NCBI GenBank assembly: GCA_014163555.1
Contig: JACJGO010000024.1
Coordinates: forward strand, 49,325 to 113,324
Length of the DNA stretch: 64,000 nt
Reading direction: 5' to 3'
Origin: Flavisolibacter longurius
GTDB taxonomy: Bacteria; Bacteroidota; Bacteroidia; Chitinophagales; Chitinophagaceae
Made by a program: the position numbers and the translations under genes
Notes under the pieces: generated by a model
Databases searched by the model: none
What the model was told of the DNA's origin: nothing
Seen by the model: only the letters and a program-made list of their open reading frames with translations
Shown: positions 34,578 through 43,950 of the stretch, one piece after another
How positions within the stretch are numbered: position 1 is the first letter of the stretch
Layout: each line of letters starts with the position of its first letter

Positions 34578-36845
34578 ATGGTTTTTGACCTTGATCTGAT
34601 TAAAAAAATATACGCTGAGCTGCCAGCCAGGGTAATGAACGCAAGAAAGTTATTGAATCGTCCGATGACCCTCGCTGAAAAAATTCTGTATGCGCATACG
34701 TTCGTACCCACCACCCGCACCTTTGAGCGGGGTAAAGACTATGTTGATTTTGCTCCCGATCGTGTAGCGATGCAGGATGCTACGGCCCAAATGGCCCTTT
34801 TGCAGTTTGATACCTGCGGCCGGGAACGGGTGGCTGTGCCTTCTTCCGTTCACTGCGATCACCTGATCCAGGCAAAGCTGGGTGCAGAACAGGACCTGAA
34901 CGCAGCCATCGATACCAACCGTGAGGTGTATGATTTTCTTTCTTCTATTTCCAATAAATATGGTATCGGCTTTTGGAAGCCGGGCGCAGGTATCATTCAC
35001 CAGGTAGTACTGGAAAACTATGCGTTTCCGGGTGGTATGATGATCGGTACCGATTCGCATACGCCCAATGCCGGCGGATTGGGTATGATTGCTATTGGTG
35101 TAGGTGGTGCAGATGCCGTGGATGTTATGGCCGGCCTTCCTTGGGAACTGAAGATGCCCAAGCTGATTGGCGTAAAGCTTACCGGAAAAATGAGCGGATG
35201 GACCGCTCCGAAAGACGTGATCCTTTGGGTAGCGGGTAAACTGACCGTAAAAGGTGGAACCGGTGCCATTGTAGAATATTTTGGTGAAGGCGCCGACAGC
35301 ATGAGCTGTACCGGTAAAGCCACCATTTGTAACATGGGTGCTGAGATTGGCGCTACCTGTTCGCTGTTTGCTTACGATGATCGTATGGCCGCTTATCTGG
35401 CCTCTACCGGAAGGGAAGATGTGGCTGCCCTGGCAAATAATATCCGTGAACACCTGCGTCCGGATGAGGATGTTTATAACAACCCCGGCAAATATTACGA
35501 CCAGGTTCTTGAACTGAACCTCGATGAACTGGAGCCGCATGTAAACGGACCGTTCACTCCAGACCTGGCAACACCTATTTCGAAAATGGCGGAAGCGGTT
35601 GCCGCCAATGGCTGGCCCGACCAGGTTGAAGTTGCGCTGATTGGTTCGTGCACCAACTCTTCGTATGAAGATATCAGCCGTTCGGCCTCTATCGCTGCAC
35701 AGGCCAAAACAAAAGGACTGAAAGCTGCCTCTGAGTTTACCGTAACGCCAGGCTCCGAACTGGTTCGCTATACGATCGATAAAGATGGTTATTTGAATAC
35801 GTTTGATGAGATTGGTGGTATTGTGCTGGCCAATGCCTGCGGACCCTGCATCGGGCAATGGTCCCGTCATATTGACGACCCCAACCGTAAGAACACCATT
35901 GTTACATCGTTCAACCGAAACTTTGCCAAGCGCAACGACGGGTTGGCCTCCACACATGCATTTGTGGCATCACCTGAGATTGTTACCGCGTATGCTATTG
36001 CTGGTCGTCTTTCATTTAATCCTTTAAAGGATAAACTGGTAAATGACAAAGGCGAAGAAGTAATGCTGGATGAGCCCACCGGTTATGAGTTACCTCCCCG
36101 CGGATTTTCGGTTGAGGATCCGGGCTACCTGGCACCAGCCGAAAACGGCAAGGATGTGGAAGTGGCCGTTAGTTCAACTTCCGACCGCCTGCAGCTTCTG
36201 ACGCCATTTCCCGCATGGGAAGGAACTGACCTGAAAGGTCTTCGCCTCCTGATCAAAGCAAAAGGAAAATGTACAACTGACCATATTTCCATGGCGGGTC
36301 CGTGGTTGAAGTACCGTGGTCACCTCGACAACATTTCCAACAACATGCTGATTGGTGCCGTGAACTACTTCAACGGACAAACCGACAGCGTGAAAAATGG
36401 GCTTACCGGTGCCTACGGTCCCGTACCCGCTACACAGCGTGACTACAAAGCGCATGGCATTGGCTCTGTAGTGATAGGGGATGAGAACTATGGTGAAGGT
36501 TCTTCCCGCGAACATGCGGCTATGGAACCGAGACACTTGGGTGTTCGGGCCATTATCGTAAAAAGCTTTGCTCGGATTCATGAAACCAACCTGAAAAAAC
36601 AGGGTATGCTGGGTCTTACGTTTGCCAACAAAGAAGACTACGACAAAGTGCAGGAAGATGATACCGTTGACATCCTTGGCCTGACCGAGTTTGCGCCCGG
36701 TAAGCAACTGAACGTTGTGCTGCACCATGCCGATGGCAGTTCCGACAAGATCAAAGTAAATCACACTTATAACGAACAGCAGATCGAGTGGTTCAAGGCC
36801 GGTAGTGCACTGAACCTGATCCGGAGGCAGTTCGGCAAGGGATAA
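34578..36845 (+). CDS. aconitate hydratase (mitochondrial-type)
   Basis: 755 residues from the ATG at 34578. The enzyme interconverts citrate and isocitrate in the TCA cycle using a [4Fe-4S] cluster. Cluster ligands are visible: [11 protein letters not shown] (Cys near 356) and [11 protein letters not shown] (two Cys near 420). Other motifs: [39 protein letters not shown], and the C-terminal swivelling domain with [22 protein letters not shown]. The length and arrangement match the mitochondrial-type aconitase found in Bacteroidota instead of AcnA or AcnB. It is a single-gene unit with terminator at 36865. Confidence 0.96.
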   Translation: MVFDLDLIKKIYAELPARVMNARKLLNRPMTLAEKILYAHTFVPTTRTFERGKDYVDFAPDRVAMQDATAQMALLQFDTCGRERVAVPSSVHCDHLIQAKLGAEQDLNAAIDTNREVYDFLSSISNKYGIGFWKPGAGIIHQVVLENYAFPGGMMIGTDSHTPNAGGLGMIAIGVGGADAVDVMAGLPWELKMPKLIGVKLTGKMSGWTAPKDVILWVAGKLTVKGGTGAIVEYFGEGADSMSCTGKATICNMGAEIGATCSLFAYDDRMAAYLASTGREDVAALANNIREHLRPDEDVYNNPGKYYDQVLELNLDELEPHVNGPFTPDLATPISKMAEAVAANGWPDQVEVALIGSCTNSSYEDISRSASIAAQAKTKGLKAASEFTVTPGSELVRYTIDKDGYLNTFDEIGGIVLANACGPCIGQWSRHIDDPNRKNTIVTSFNRNFAKRNDGLASTHAFVASPEIVTAYAIAGRLSFNPLKDKLVNDKGEEVMLDEPTGYELPPRGFSVEDPGYLAPAENGKDVEVAVSSTSDRLQLLTPFPAWEGTDLKGLRLLIKAKGKCTTDHISMAGPWLKYRGHLDNISNNMLIGAVNYFNGQTDSVKNGLTGAYGPVPATQRDYKAHGIGSVVIGDENYGEGSSREHAAMEPRHLGVRAIIVKSFARIHETNLKKQGMLGLTFANKEDYDKVQEDDTVDILGLTEFAPGKQLNVVLHHADGSSDKIKVNHTYNEQQIEWFKAGSALNLIRRQFGKG

Positions 36846-36864
36846 ATGATTCCATCTTAATTTT

Positions 36865-36897
36865 AAACCCCACAGATGACAAAGCTGTGGGGTTTTT
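36865..36897 (+). terminator. terminator after aconitase
   Basis: AAACCCCACAG / CTGTGGGGTTT stem with T run; the next gene's ATG starts just past the T run. Confidence 0.85.
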
Positions 36898-36900
36898 TAT

Positions 36901-37284
36901 ATGACGCTCGACAGCATCCTTCCTTTTCTTTTGATCCTGCTTCCATTTGCGCTGGCCTTTTTTACAGAAGCACTTGTGGTTTATTTTTTTAAGATTAGCC
37001 GCTTCTGGGCCTCGCTTGGTGCTGTCATTGTTATTAACCTGCTTACGCTGTTGTTGTTGTATGGGAGTAGTTTGCTGCTGGGAAAACTAGGCTATGAATT
37101 CAATGGATTGTTGCTGCCCCTGCCAGTGATGCTTTTTTTCTGGTGGCTTTCTGTTGTTGTGGATGGTGCTTTGCTGAAATTGTTTTTTCAAAAAGCTGAT
37201 GGAAAAAAAGTGTACCTGGCTTCCATGCTGATGAACACATTGTCTTACCTGGTGCTATTTTTTTTTATTACAAACAGTCATTGA
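36901..37284 (+). CDS. four-helix membrane protein of unknown function
   Basis: 127 residues, very hydrophobic, about four transmembrane helices (LLILLPFALAFFTEALVVYFF, LGAVIVINLLTLLLLYGSSLL, LLLPLPVMLFFWWLSVVVDG, MLMNTLSYLVLFFFI). The start ATG lies only a few bases after the T run of the aconitase terminator, so the gene needs either read-through or a promoter overlapping that region, or a downstream start. No family recognised. Confidence 0.6.
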   Translation: MTLDSILPFLLILLPFALAFFTEALVVYFFKISRFWASLGAVIVINLLTLLLLYGSSLLLGKLGYEFNGLLLPLPVMLFFWWLSVVVDGALLKLFFQKADGKKVYLASMLMNTLSYLVLFFFITNSH

Positions 37285-37453
37285 TTTTGCTGTTCTATGG
37301 TACACGAACAAAATGGTCATTGCGTCCAAATGTTTCAAAGATGTGTTCCAGTTTGTTTTTATTATGAGTAAGCAAATATTCTGTAATAGCTGTTGTGGAC
37401 TTATAATAATCGTTTTTCTTTTTCCTTACTATTAAAGACCAAACTCGTTAAAA

Positions 37454-37918
37454 ATGTATCCGACATTACTGGCTGCTCATTCACTCGTTCGCTGGTTTGT
37501 ACTGGCAAGCCTTCTTTATGCCCTTTTTCGTGCCTACAGGGGATGGCTTTCGAAAAAGCAATTCTCTAAAAGCGACAATAGGGTCCGGCACTGGACAGCA
37601 ACCATAGCGCATATTCAGTTCCTCTTAGGCGGATGGCTTTATTTTATAAGTCCGCTCATTCATTATTTCTTCGATAATTATAAAGCAGCTATGCATCAAC
37701 GTGAGGTACGTTTCTTTGGTATCGAGCATAGCCTGATGATGTTGATTGCGATTGTTGTGATCACCATCGGCTCGGCAAAAGCAAAACGAAAACAAACCGA
37801 CCATGAAAAGTTCAAAACCATGGCTGTTTGGTTTACCATCGGTCTTTTGATCATTCTTACATCCATTCCCTGGGGCTTTTCACCCTTAACTAGCCGTCCT
37901 TACTTTAGAGGGTTTTAG
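37454..37918 (+). CDS. membrane protein resembling cytochrome b-type small proteins
   Basis: 154 residues with four predicted transmembrane helices. Conserved-looking histidines lie in or near the helices: AHSLVRWFVLASLLYALF, RHWTATIAHIQFLLGGWLYF, SPLIHYFFDN, IEHSLMMLIAIVVITIG. Proteins of this type are often labelled cytochrome b in Bacteroidota genomes, but whether haem is bound is unproven. The gene stands alone; no partner redox gene is adjacent. The preceding 168 nt hold nothing recognisable. Confidence 0.6.
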   Translation: MYPTLLAAHSLVRWFVLASLLYALFRAYRGWLSKKQFSKSDNRVRHWTATIAHIQFLLGGWLYFISPLIHYFFDNYKAAMHQREVRFFGIEHSLMMLIAIVVITIGSAKAKRKQTDHEKFKTMAVWFTIGLLIILTSIPWGFSPLTSRPYFRGF

Positions 37919-38066
37919 AGCGTTGTCAGGAGGATATTAGTGATGGGCCACGATACCAAATGGCTATGAGGGACGACATAGAATATTTATAGTGATAACG
38001 TATGTTTGAGTTACCGGGTAACAACAACATTACTTGGCTAGCAGATAACTTGATATTCGGAATATT

Positions 38067-38630
38067 CTATTTCTGTTTTCCCCAGCGAAAAGATTTTACG
38101 GATACGCCTGCCAGGTCCAAAGCTCTGTTCACAACCGTTGCGGCCGCCTGCTCCATGGATTCGGGACGGCTGTAAAAAGAAGGCGAGGCAGGGCAAATAA
38201 TACCGCCGGCCAGTGTAACCGTTTCCATATTGCGGATATGCACCAGGTTGTATGGGGTTTCACGGATGACCAGGATAAGCTTTTTACGTTCCTTCAACAT
38301 AACATCTGCTCCTCGTGTGATGAGGTCGTTGGAGATGCCTGCTGCAACCCGTCCCAGCGTACCCATGCTGCAGGGAACAATGATCAGGGCATCGTATTGA
38401 GCAGAGCCAGAGGCAAACGGCGCCGAGAAGTCCTTTGTGGTAAAATAGCGAGCAGGAAAGTTTTGGTAGTCGTCTTCGTTCAACTCGGTACGCCAAACTT
38501 CTTTTGCATTTTCCGTCATCACCACCGACAGTTCAGTGATCTGTTCTTTCAGGTCGCCTAGCTTTTGCATCAACAACTTGGCATAGATCGATCCGCTGGC
38601 ACCGGTTATAGCAACTGCAATTTTTTTCAT
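38067..38630 (-). CDS. ubiX: flavin prenyltransferase UbiX
   Basis: 187 residues, full family length. Motifs: AVAITGASGSIYAKLLMQKL at the N-terminus (flavin phosphate binding), FSAPFASGSAQYDALIIVPCSMGTLGRVAAGIS, KERKKLILVIRETPYNLVHIRNM and the C-terminal ICPASPSFYSRPESMEQAA. UbiX makes prenylated FMN, the cofactor of UbiD decarboxylases in ubiquinone/menaquinone or aromatic acid metabolism. No ubiD lies in the window. Single gene, no clear operon. Confidence 0.95.
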   Translation of the reverse strand: MKKIAVAITGASGSIYAKLLMQKLGDLKEQITELSVVMTENAKEVWRTELNEDDYQNFPARYFTTKDFSAPFASGSAQYDALIIVPCSMGTLGRVAAGISNDLITRGADVMLKERKKLILVIRETPYNLVHIRNMETVTLAGGIICPASPSFYSRPESMEQAAATVVNRALDLAGVSVKSFRWGKQK

Positions 38631-38692
38631 ATTGTCCTAGTGAAGATACAATTGAAAACAGGTTTTGTTTGGCTTTGGCGGATGCCCACAAA

Positions 38693-38717
38693 AAAAGAGA
38701 CCACGAGGGTCTCTTTT
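38693..38717 (-). terminator. terminator of the S9 peptidase gene
   Basis: AAAAGAGACC / GGTCTCTTTT stem; the T run continues on the minus strand. Confidence 0.8.
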
Positions 38718-38736
38718 ACACATGATGTTTTTTTAT

Positions 38737-40911
38737 TTAAAAAGCGGCCTTTCCTTCATTGATGCTGCTGCCAACTTTTGTTTTGTTCACGTTCTCATTA
38801 CCCAGGTTCTCCAGTATCCAGTTTGTCATTTTTGTAAACAGGTGATACGTGGTGTTGTCCGTAGTACCACGGATCCCATGGTTCTTGTTCGGATAATAAG
38901 CCGATTCAAAATCTACATTGGCCTTAACTAGGGCGGTTACCATTTGGGTACTATTTTGAAAATGAACGTTGTCATCGGCCGTTCCGTGAACCAGCAGATA
39001 CTTGCCCCTGATCTTATCTACAAAATTGATGGGTGAGTTTTCATCATAACCTTTCGGATTTTCCTGTGGCGTACGTAGGAAACGTTCCGTATAAATATTA
39101 TCATAATACCGCCACGAGGTAACCGGGGCTACGGCCACAGCCGCCGAAAATACATCGGCACCTTTGGTGAGAGCGAGTGAACTCATAAAGCCGCCAAAAC
39201 TCCATCCCCAGTGACCAATCTTTTGGCCGTCAACATACGCTTGCTGGCGAAGCCATTTGGCAGCGTCAATCTGGTCTTCAATTTCAAATTTACCCAACTG
39301 CAGGTAGGTTTTCTTTTTAAACTCCTCGCCACGGAAACCCGTACCCGTATTGTCGAATGATACAACGATAATGCCCCGCTGCGCCATTAACTGGTACCAG
39401 TAATGGTAACGGTGTATGCGGTTGGCCACCTCCTGCGAACCCGGTCCGCCGTAGTTGCAAAAAAGCACCGGGTATTTTTTAGAAGGATCAAAGTTGGCAG
39501 GCTTGAGCATAAAACCGTTGATCGAATCGCCGTGACGATTGGGAACTTTGATAAATTCAAACGTTCCCAGATCGTAAGAGGCCCGTAAGGATTTGAGCTG
39601 GGTGTTTTCACTCAGCACAGCTGCCTGTTCTGCCGACAGTTTGCCCTTGTTGTTTTTGATGGCATAACGCACTACCCGTTGCGGTGAGTTGATGGTGGAA
39701 TGCCTGTCGACAAATGAAGTAAAATCAGGGCTCATACTTACAGAATGCCATCCGGAACCAGAGGTTAATTGAACTGTTTTCTTTCCACTGAAATCCGAAA
39801 CAAAAAGGTTGCGGTCCATGGGTGTGGGATACGCTACTGAATAATATACCAACCCAGCCTTTTCATCTACTCCGTGAATGTCGGTGACATCGCTGTTCAA
39901 CTTTGTGATTTCAGTGGTTTGCTTACTATCGAGGCTTTGCAGGTACAAACGATACCAGCCTTCTTTTTCGGAACCGTAAAGCATTTGTTTGCCATTTTTC
40001 AAAAACCACCAGTCGTCATTGATGTCAACATAATACTTGTTTTTTTCTTCGTATAAAGTTGAAGAATTGCCTGTCGTAGCGTCTGTTAACAGGACCTGCA
40101 GGTGATTTTGCAACCGGTTCATCCAAAACACAGCCAGGCTATTATCGGATTGCGTCCATTTGATGCGGGGAATGTAAATATCGCCCTGTGTGAATTGTGC
40201 AGGAACGGTGTTACCATTGGCGAGGTTATAAATATGGATCGTTACCGTTGAATTGCTATCGCCAGCCTTGGGGTATTTGTACCGGTAATCTTTGTTGTAC
40301 TGGTCGTCGTAAAAAGTAAAGTTGAACTCCTTTACACGGCTTTCATTAAACTTATAAAAAGCCAAGTGTTTTCCGTTCGGGCTCCACAGGTAGGCCTGGC
40401 TAAAGCCAAATTCCTCTTCATACACCCAATCGGCATTGCCATTGATAATGTGGTTCCATTTGCCATCATTGGTGATGGCTTTTGTTTGACCGCTGGAAAC
40501 ATCAAACAGGTAAAGATTATTGTCAAACACGTAGGCTATCTTGCTTCCATCGGGGGAAAATGTAGGATGCAATACCTTTCCCTTGTTGAGCCGGACCGTT
40601 TTTTTTGTCGCCACATCATAGATATAGGCGTTGTATTGCGCCGAGCGGCGGTAAATGGCTTCACGATCAGTGCGGAATAGCACATTGCGGTTGTCTGCAC
40701 TCACGTCATAATCATCGGCATTGATCAGTTTTCCGGATTCGTCTTTTACATCCTGCGGATTAAAAAGAGCTCCAAGTTTCCCGACATCCTGTGATCTCAC
40801 CACCTCATCGCGGAAGGTGTTTTTCTTGAAAACGTCATCAAGCGTCAGTTGTTTTTTCTGAGCCAGAGAAAGTACGGGCAATAGAAAGGCTATCCAAAAT
40901 AGGCTTCTCAT
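38737..40911 (-). CDS. secreted S9 dipeptidyl peptidase IV-type serine peptidase
   Basis: 724 residues with a signal peptide (MRSLFWIAFLLPVLSLAQ). Residues about 90-460 form the DPP-IV N-terminal beta-propeller (VLHPTFSPDGSKIAYVFDNNLYLFD, FAYLWSPNGKHLAFYKF-like region). The C-terminal alpha/beta hydrolase carries the triad: Ser in GHWGWSFGGFMSSLAL near residue 575, Asp in LLVHGTADDNVHFQNS near 650, His in NKNHGIRG near 690. Such enzymes remove dipeptides, often after proline, from extracellular peptides. Single-gene unit with its own terminator. Confidence 0.93.
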   Translation of the reverse strand: MRSLFWIAFLLPVLSLAQKKQLTLDDVFKKNTFRDEVVRSQDVGKLGALFNPQDVKDESGKLINADDYDVSADNRNVLFRTDREAIYRRSAQYNAYIYDVATKKTVRLNKGKVLHPTFSPDGSKIAYVFDNNLYLFDVSSGQTKAITNDGKWNHIINGNADWVYEEEFGFSQAYLWSPNGKHLAFYKFNESRVKEFNFTFYDDQYNKDYRYKYPKAGDSNSTVTIHIYNLANGNTVPAQFTQGDIYIPRIKWTQSDNSLAVFWMNRLQNHLQVLLTDATTGNSSTLYEEKNKYYVDINDDWWFLKNGKQMLYGSEKEGWYRLYLQSLDSKQTTEITKLNSDVTDIHGVDEKAGLVYYSVAYPTPMDRNLFVSDFSGKKTVQLTSGSGWHSVSMSPDFTSFVDRHSTINSPQRVVRYAIKNNKGKLSAEQAAVLSENTQLKSLRASYDLGTFEFIKVPNRHGDSINGFMLKPANFDPSKKYPVLFCNYGGPGSQEVANRIHRYHYWYQLMAQRGIIVVSFDNTGTGFRGEEFKKKTYLQLGKFEIEDQIDAAKWLRQQAYVDGQKIGHWGWSFGGFMSSLALTKGADVFSAAVAVAPVTSWRYYDNIYTERFLRTPQENPKGYDENSPINFVDKIRGKYLLVHGTADDNVHFQNSTQMVTALVKANVDFESAYYPNKNHGIRGTTDNTTYHLFTKMTNWILENLGNENVNKTKVGSSINEGKAAF

Positions 40912-41188
40912 GTGTGTTTAGCGTTTAGGGGTAAAATTAAATGAAAACAGAGATGGATATGATAGTAGCCGTGAAACGAACGGGTTTTAAGATTCCTTTG
41001 TCAGGGTAGGCAGGATTATTGGCGAAGAGTGGCGTATCAATGGAATGGGTGCATGAAACAGTAAATAAATACGCAGATATGCAGTAAGGTGAGAACAAAT
41101 TTGCCAGCAAATACAAAAAGTGTATGGAACGTTTGGGAGGTTCCTGGTGTTTATTAAAATTCTATTCTTCTAGCAGGAAAAACAAAAC

Positions 41189-42340
41189 CTACAGAATCCG
41201 TTTCAGGTTCAGGTGAAAACGCTTGTCCTCATTTGAAACGCCAAAGGCAAGTTTGATGGATACTTTATTAAGCGGCGAAACAATGATGCCGCCACCGTAA
41301 CCAAAATGCATTTTCGTTGATTCATCCCCCGGATGCCAAACCCGGCCCTGGTCATAAAACGTAAACACACCAAATTCCCCTTTGTAAAATTTGGTTTCAA
41401 CGGTAGGAAGCCAACGCAGCTCGTTTTGATTATAGAACGACGTTTTTCCGTAAAACCGGAAACGTTCAAAACCGCGAAGAGTATGGGTGCCGCCAACGGT
41501 GTTCAGTTGAAAAAAATCCGGATTCCCAGTGACCGTGGCCAGGCCCGTACTCAAGGCTGCAGAGAAATCGGCGAATAATGGTATGTACACATCAATATCG
41601 CCAGTAAAACGGGCGAATGAATGCCCGCCTCTTTGCATGTTTTCCGAGTAGGCCGCTGTAGTGATAAATTCCCAGCCCTGGGTAGGAATGATGCGTCTGT
41701 CCAGTTTTGAAAAACCATAACTGATCCGGCTGCCTAAAAAGTCTTGGCGCATGTATTGTGCCGGGGCAATTTCGCCGATTTTATCATCGGTCATACGGTC
41801 TTCGTCTTCCCGCACCCGTATGCCATCGTACAACAGTTCCCAGCCAAGCGTGTGGTAGCCCTGAAAGCTTTTGTTCAACCCTACGCTTCCGTAAAGATTT
41901 TCAGTACGCAGCCAGTTGAATTTTTCATTGGAAGGATCCCGTACCGTTTCATTGCCAACACCGTAATAATTCATTCTTCGTACGCCGTCATAACCTGCTG
42001 TCAGTGAAGCGTTCCAGCCACCGATTACCTGTGGAAAAAATGCCCGGTAATAGGGGTGAAATGAATTCTCTGTAATGGAATAATTAAGGCCGATGGTATG
42101 TTTGCTGGAATAGGTCTGTTCGGCAGAATCGTTGTTGACGATATTATAGGCTACGCCTACATGCCAGCGATAGAATGTATTGCGGTTGGCAATGGGTTTA
42201 AACCCTGTTTTCTCCTTACCCCTGCTTCGAATCAGGGTATCTTCGGGTACCTGGCCGCCGCCACCGCCTTGCTGGCTATAGCCAGCTGCAAAGCAGAAAA
42301 GCAGCAAAATCAAGATGACAGTTGGTTTCTTATATTTCAT
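41189..42340 (-). CDS. BamA/TamA-type outer-membrane beta-barrel without POTRA domains
   Basis: 383 residues from the ATG at 42340, which begins a signal peptide (KYKKPTVILILLLFCFAAGYSQ). A glycine stretch (QQGGGGGQV) follows. The rest is a bacterial surface antigen (D15) barrel: GLNKSFQGYHTLGWELLYDGI, LGSRISYGFSKLDRRIIPTQG, TVGGTHTLRGFERFRFYGK (the VRGY/F-type motif), and GVFTFYDQGRVWH near the end. It has only the barrel, not the POTRA repeats of true BamA. Bacteroidota carry many such truncated paralogues of unknown function. Divergent from efp. Confidence 0.85.
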   Translation of the reverse strand: MKYKKPTVILILLLFCFAAGYSQQGGGGGQVPEDTLIRSRGKEKTGFKPIANRNTFYRWHVGVAYNIVNNDSAEQTYSSKHTIGLNYSITENSFHPYYRAFFPQVIGGWNASLTAGYDGVRRMNYYGVGNETVRDPSNEKFNWLRTENLYGSVGLNKSFQGYHTLGWELLYDGIRVREDEDRMTDDKIGEIAPAQYMRQDFLGSRISYGFSKLDRRIIPTQGWEFITTAAYSENMQRGGHSFARFTGDIDVYIPLFADFSAALSTGLATVTGNPDFFQLNTVGGTHTLRGFERFRFYGKTSFYNQNELRWLPTVETKFYKGEFGVFTFYDQGRVWHPGDESTKMHFGYGGGIIVSPLNKVSIKLAFGVSNEDKRFHLNLKRIL

Positions 42341-42529
42341 ACTATAGCTGCACATACTATAACACCACTTCTGTTGATATATTGCAGAAATCCTAAAATT
42401 GGGCCAGAGTTTTCCACGCAATGTTCCTGCACTAAATGCACACTTGTGGTTCTTTAACTGACCGCCATACAGGTTTATGTCAAACCGGACAATTCAGCCT
42501 GAACTGTACAGATTTATTCCCGAATCACT

Positions 42530-42537
42530 TACATTTG
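42530..42537 (+). promoter_or_regulatory. candidate -7 element TACATTTG of efp
   Basis: Exact TAnnTTTG followed by CCGCC, 28 nt upstream of the efp ATG. No convincing -33 element. Confidence 0.5.
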
Positions 42538-42564
42538 CCGCCCATATTTATCTTAAATCCTTTT

Positions 42565-43131
42565 ATGGCAACAACATCAGATATCAGCCGGGGCTTGATC
42601 ATTAAGCTTGATGGCAGCCTTTACAAAGTAGTAGAGTTTGGCGAAAACAAAACGGCCCGTGCGGCAGCTAAGGTTTGGGCTAAACTGACTGGAGTGGACA
42701 ACAACCGCTCCATTGAAAAAACCTGGAACAGCGGAGATACCATTTATCCGGTTCGGGTGGAGAGAAAAGAATACCAGTTTTTATATAAAGACGACACCGG
42801 CTACAATTTCATGGACAACGAAACCTTTGAGCAAGTGGCTGTTGCCGAAAACCTGATTGATGCCCCGCAGTTTCTGCGTGATGGTGATGCCGTTTCTGTT
42901 TTATTTAATACAGAAACCGAACAACCCATGAACGTTGAACTGCCTGATAAAGTGGTGATGCGTATAACCTACAGTGAGCCAGGCCTTCGCGGTGACACGG
43001 CTACCCGTACCTTGAAGCCAGCCACCGTGGAAACCGGTGCTACGGTTATGGTACCCTTGTTTGTAAACGAAGGTGACCTGATCCGTGTAAACACCAAGAC
43101 CGGTGAGTATGTGGAAAGAGTGAAAGAATAA
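42565..43131 (+). CDS. efp: elongation factor P with atypical tip loop
   Basis: 188 residues from the ATG at 42565. All three domains are present, and the C-terminal signature GLRGDTATRTLKPATVETGATVMVPLF is typical. EF-P enters the ribosomal E site and rescues stalls at polyproline. The conserved loop, usually PGKG or PGRG, reads TARAAA here; a gap-free alignment puts Arg32 at the tip, the position of the rhamnosylated arginine in Pseudomonas-type EF-P, but with the flanking glycines replaced by alanines. The gene heads the efp-accB-accC run common in bacteria. Confidence 0.95.
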   Translation: MATTSDISRGLIIKLDGSLYKVVEFGENKTARAAAKVWAKLTGVDNNRSIEKTWNSGDTIYPVRVERKEYQFLYKDDTGYNFMDNETFEQVAVAENLIDAPQFLRDGDAVSVLFNTETEQPMNVELPDKVVMRITYSEPGLRGDTATRTLKPATVETGATVMVPLFVNEGDLIRVNTKTGEYVERVKE

Positions 43132-43286
43132 AAAGGTTGAGGGTAAGTTTTAGGCTGAGTGTAACCGTTGAAAATGAAGGAGAAAGAAAATGATAACAGG
43201 GAAGAGGCTTTCAGGAGCCTCTTTTTTTGTCCATCGAAACACAATTCCAGACACGTTTTCAACCTGAACCTCAATCTTAACCTAAT
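43132..43286. repeat. word-repeat arms flanking the efp terminator (GGTTGAG family)
   Basis: Left words at 43132-43175 (GGTTGAG, GGTAAG, TTTTAG, GCTGAG) face right words at 43253-43286 (TTTTCAACC, TGAACC, TCAATC, TTAACC). The intrinsic terminator at 43202 sits between the arms. The same word family occurs at 47827-47886. Confidence 0.6.
43202..43229 (+). terminator. terminator after efp
   Basis: AGAGGCT / AGCCTCT stem with a run of seven T. Confidence 0.8.
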
Positions 43287-43345
43287 GGTAGAATATCCTA
43301 TCTTAGCCACCTGTTTTAAATCAAAACCCAAATAAATTAAAACAA

Positions 43346-43846
43346 ATGGATTTCAAGCAGATTCAGGAGCTGATCAAAATGATCAATAAATCGAATATTG
43401 GTGAGGTAAGTATCGAGCAAAAAGATTTTCGTATTACTATCAAACAAAAAGAAGACAACATTACCCAATTAGTTTCGGCCCCGGCATCCATGTCTATGCC
43501 GCAGGCAGTGCAACAAGCCGCTCCTTACCAGGCACCAGCTTCTGCGCAGGTTTCGACTCCGCAGGCCGACGCATCCGCTGCTTCGTCTTCTGCCGGATCT
43601 GCTAACTTGGTTACCATCAAAAGCCCTATGATCGGTACGTTCTACCGCCGACCATCGCCTGACAAGCCCAATTTTGTGGAAGTGGGAAGTGAAGTGTCTT
43701 CCGGCGATGTGGTTTGCATTATTGAAGCCATGAAGCTGTTTAATGAAATTGAAAGCGAAGTAAAAGGCAAGATCGTAAAGATCCTTGCAGAAGACTCCAC
43801 GCCGGTTGAGTACGATCAGCCTCTGTTTTTGGTAGACCCTTCATAA
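43346..43846 (+). CDS. accB: biotin carboxyl carrier protein of acetyl-CoA carboxylase
   Basis: 166 residues. The N-terminal part ([20 protein letters not shown]) is the usual AccB start, followed by an Ala/Pro/Gln-rich linker, about residues 50-90, and the biotinyl domain. The biotinylated lysine is Lys130 in [11 protein letters not shown]. The protein carries CO2 on biotin between AccC and the carboxyltransferase for malonyl-CoA synthesis in fatty acid biosynthesis. AccC follows after 104 nt filled by a word-repeat tract. Confidence 0.97.
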   Translation: MDFKQIQELIKMINKSNIGEVSIEQKDFRITIKQKEDNITQLVSAPASMSMPQAVQQAAPYQAPASAQVSTPQADASAASSSAGSANLVTIKSPMIGTFYRRPSPDKPNFVEVGSEVSSGDVVCIIEAMKLFNEIESEVKGKIVKILAEDSTPVEYDQPLFLVDPS

Positions 43847-43850
43847 CAAT

Positions 43851-43946
43851 GCGATAATGTGATAATATGCTAATGTGATAATTATCAAAACATCACATTT
43901 TTTAAACCATTATCGAATTATCAAATTGTCCAATTATCAAATTATA
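43851..43946. repeat. word-repeat hairpin tract (GATAATGT family)
   Basis: Left arm words GATAATGT, GATAATAT, GCTAATGT, GATAATTA; right arm words CCATTATC, GAATTATC, AAATTGTC, CAATTATC, AAATTATA. It fills almost all of the accB-accC gap and stops 4 nt before the accC start codon. The same words occur at 60522-60592. Confidence 0.75.
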
Positions 43947-43950
43947 GTCT

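Noticed and set aside
34650..35957. 435-codon minus-strand frame inside aconitase
   Set aside because: It is the shadow of a clearly conserved aconitase with cluster cysteines; rich in His, Arg and Thr with no motifs.
38737..42340. BamA-like barrel as a true BamA
   Set aside because: No POTRA repeats and no essential neighbours; it is a barrel-only paralogue.
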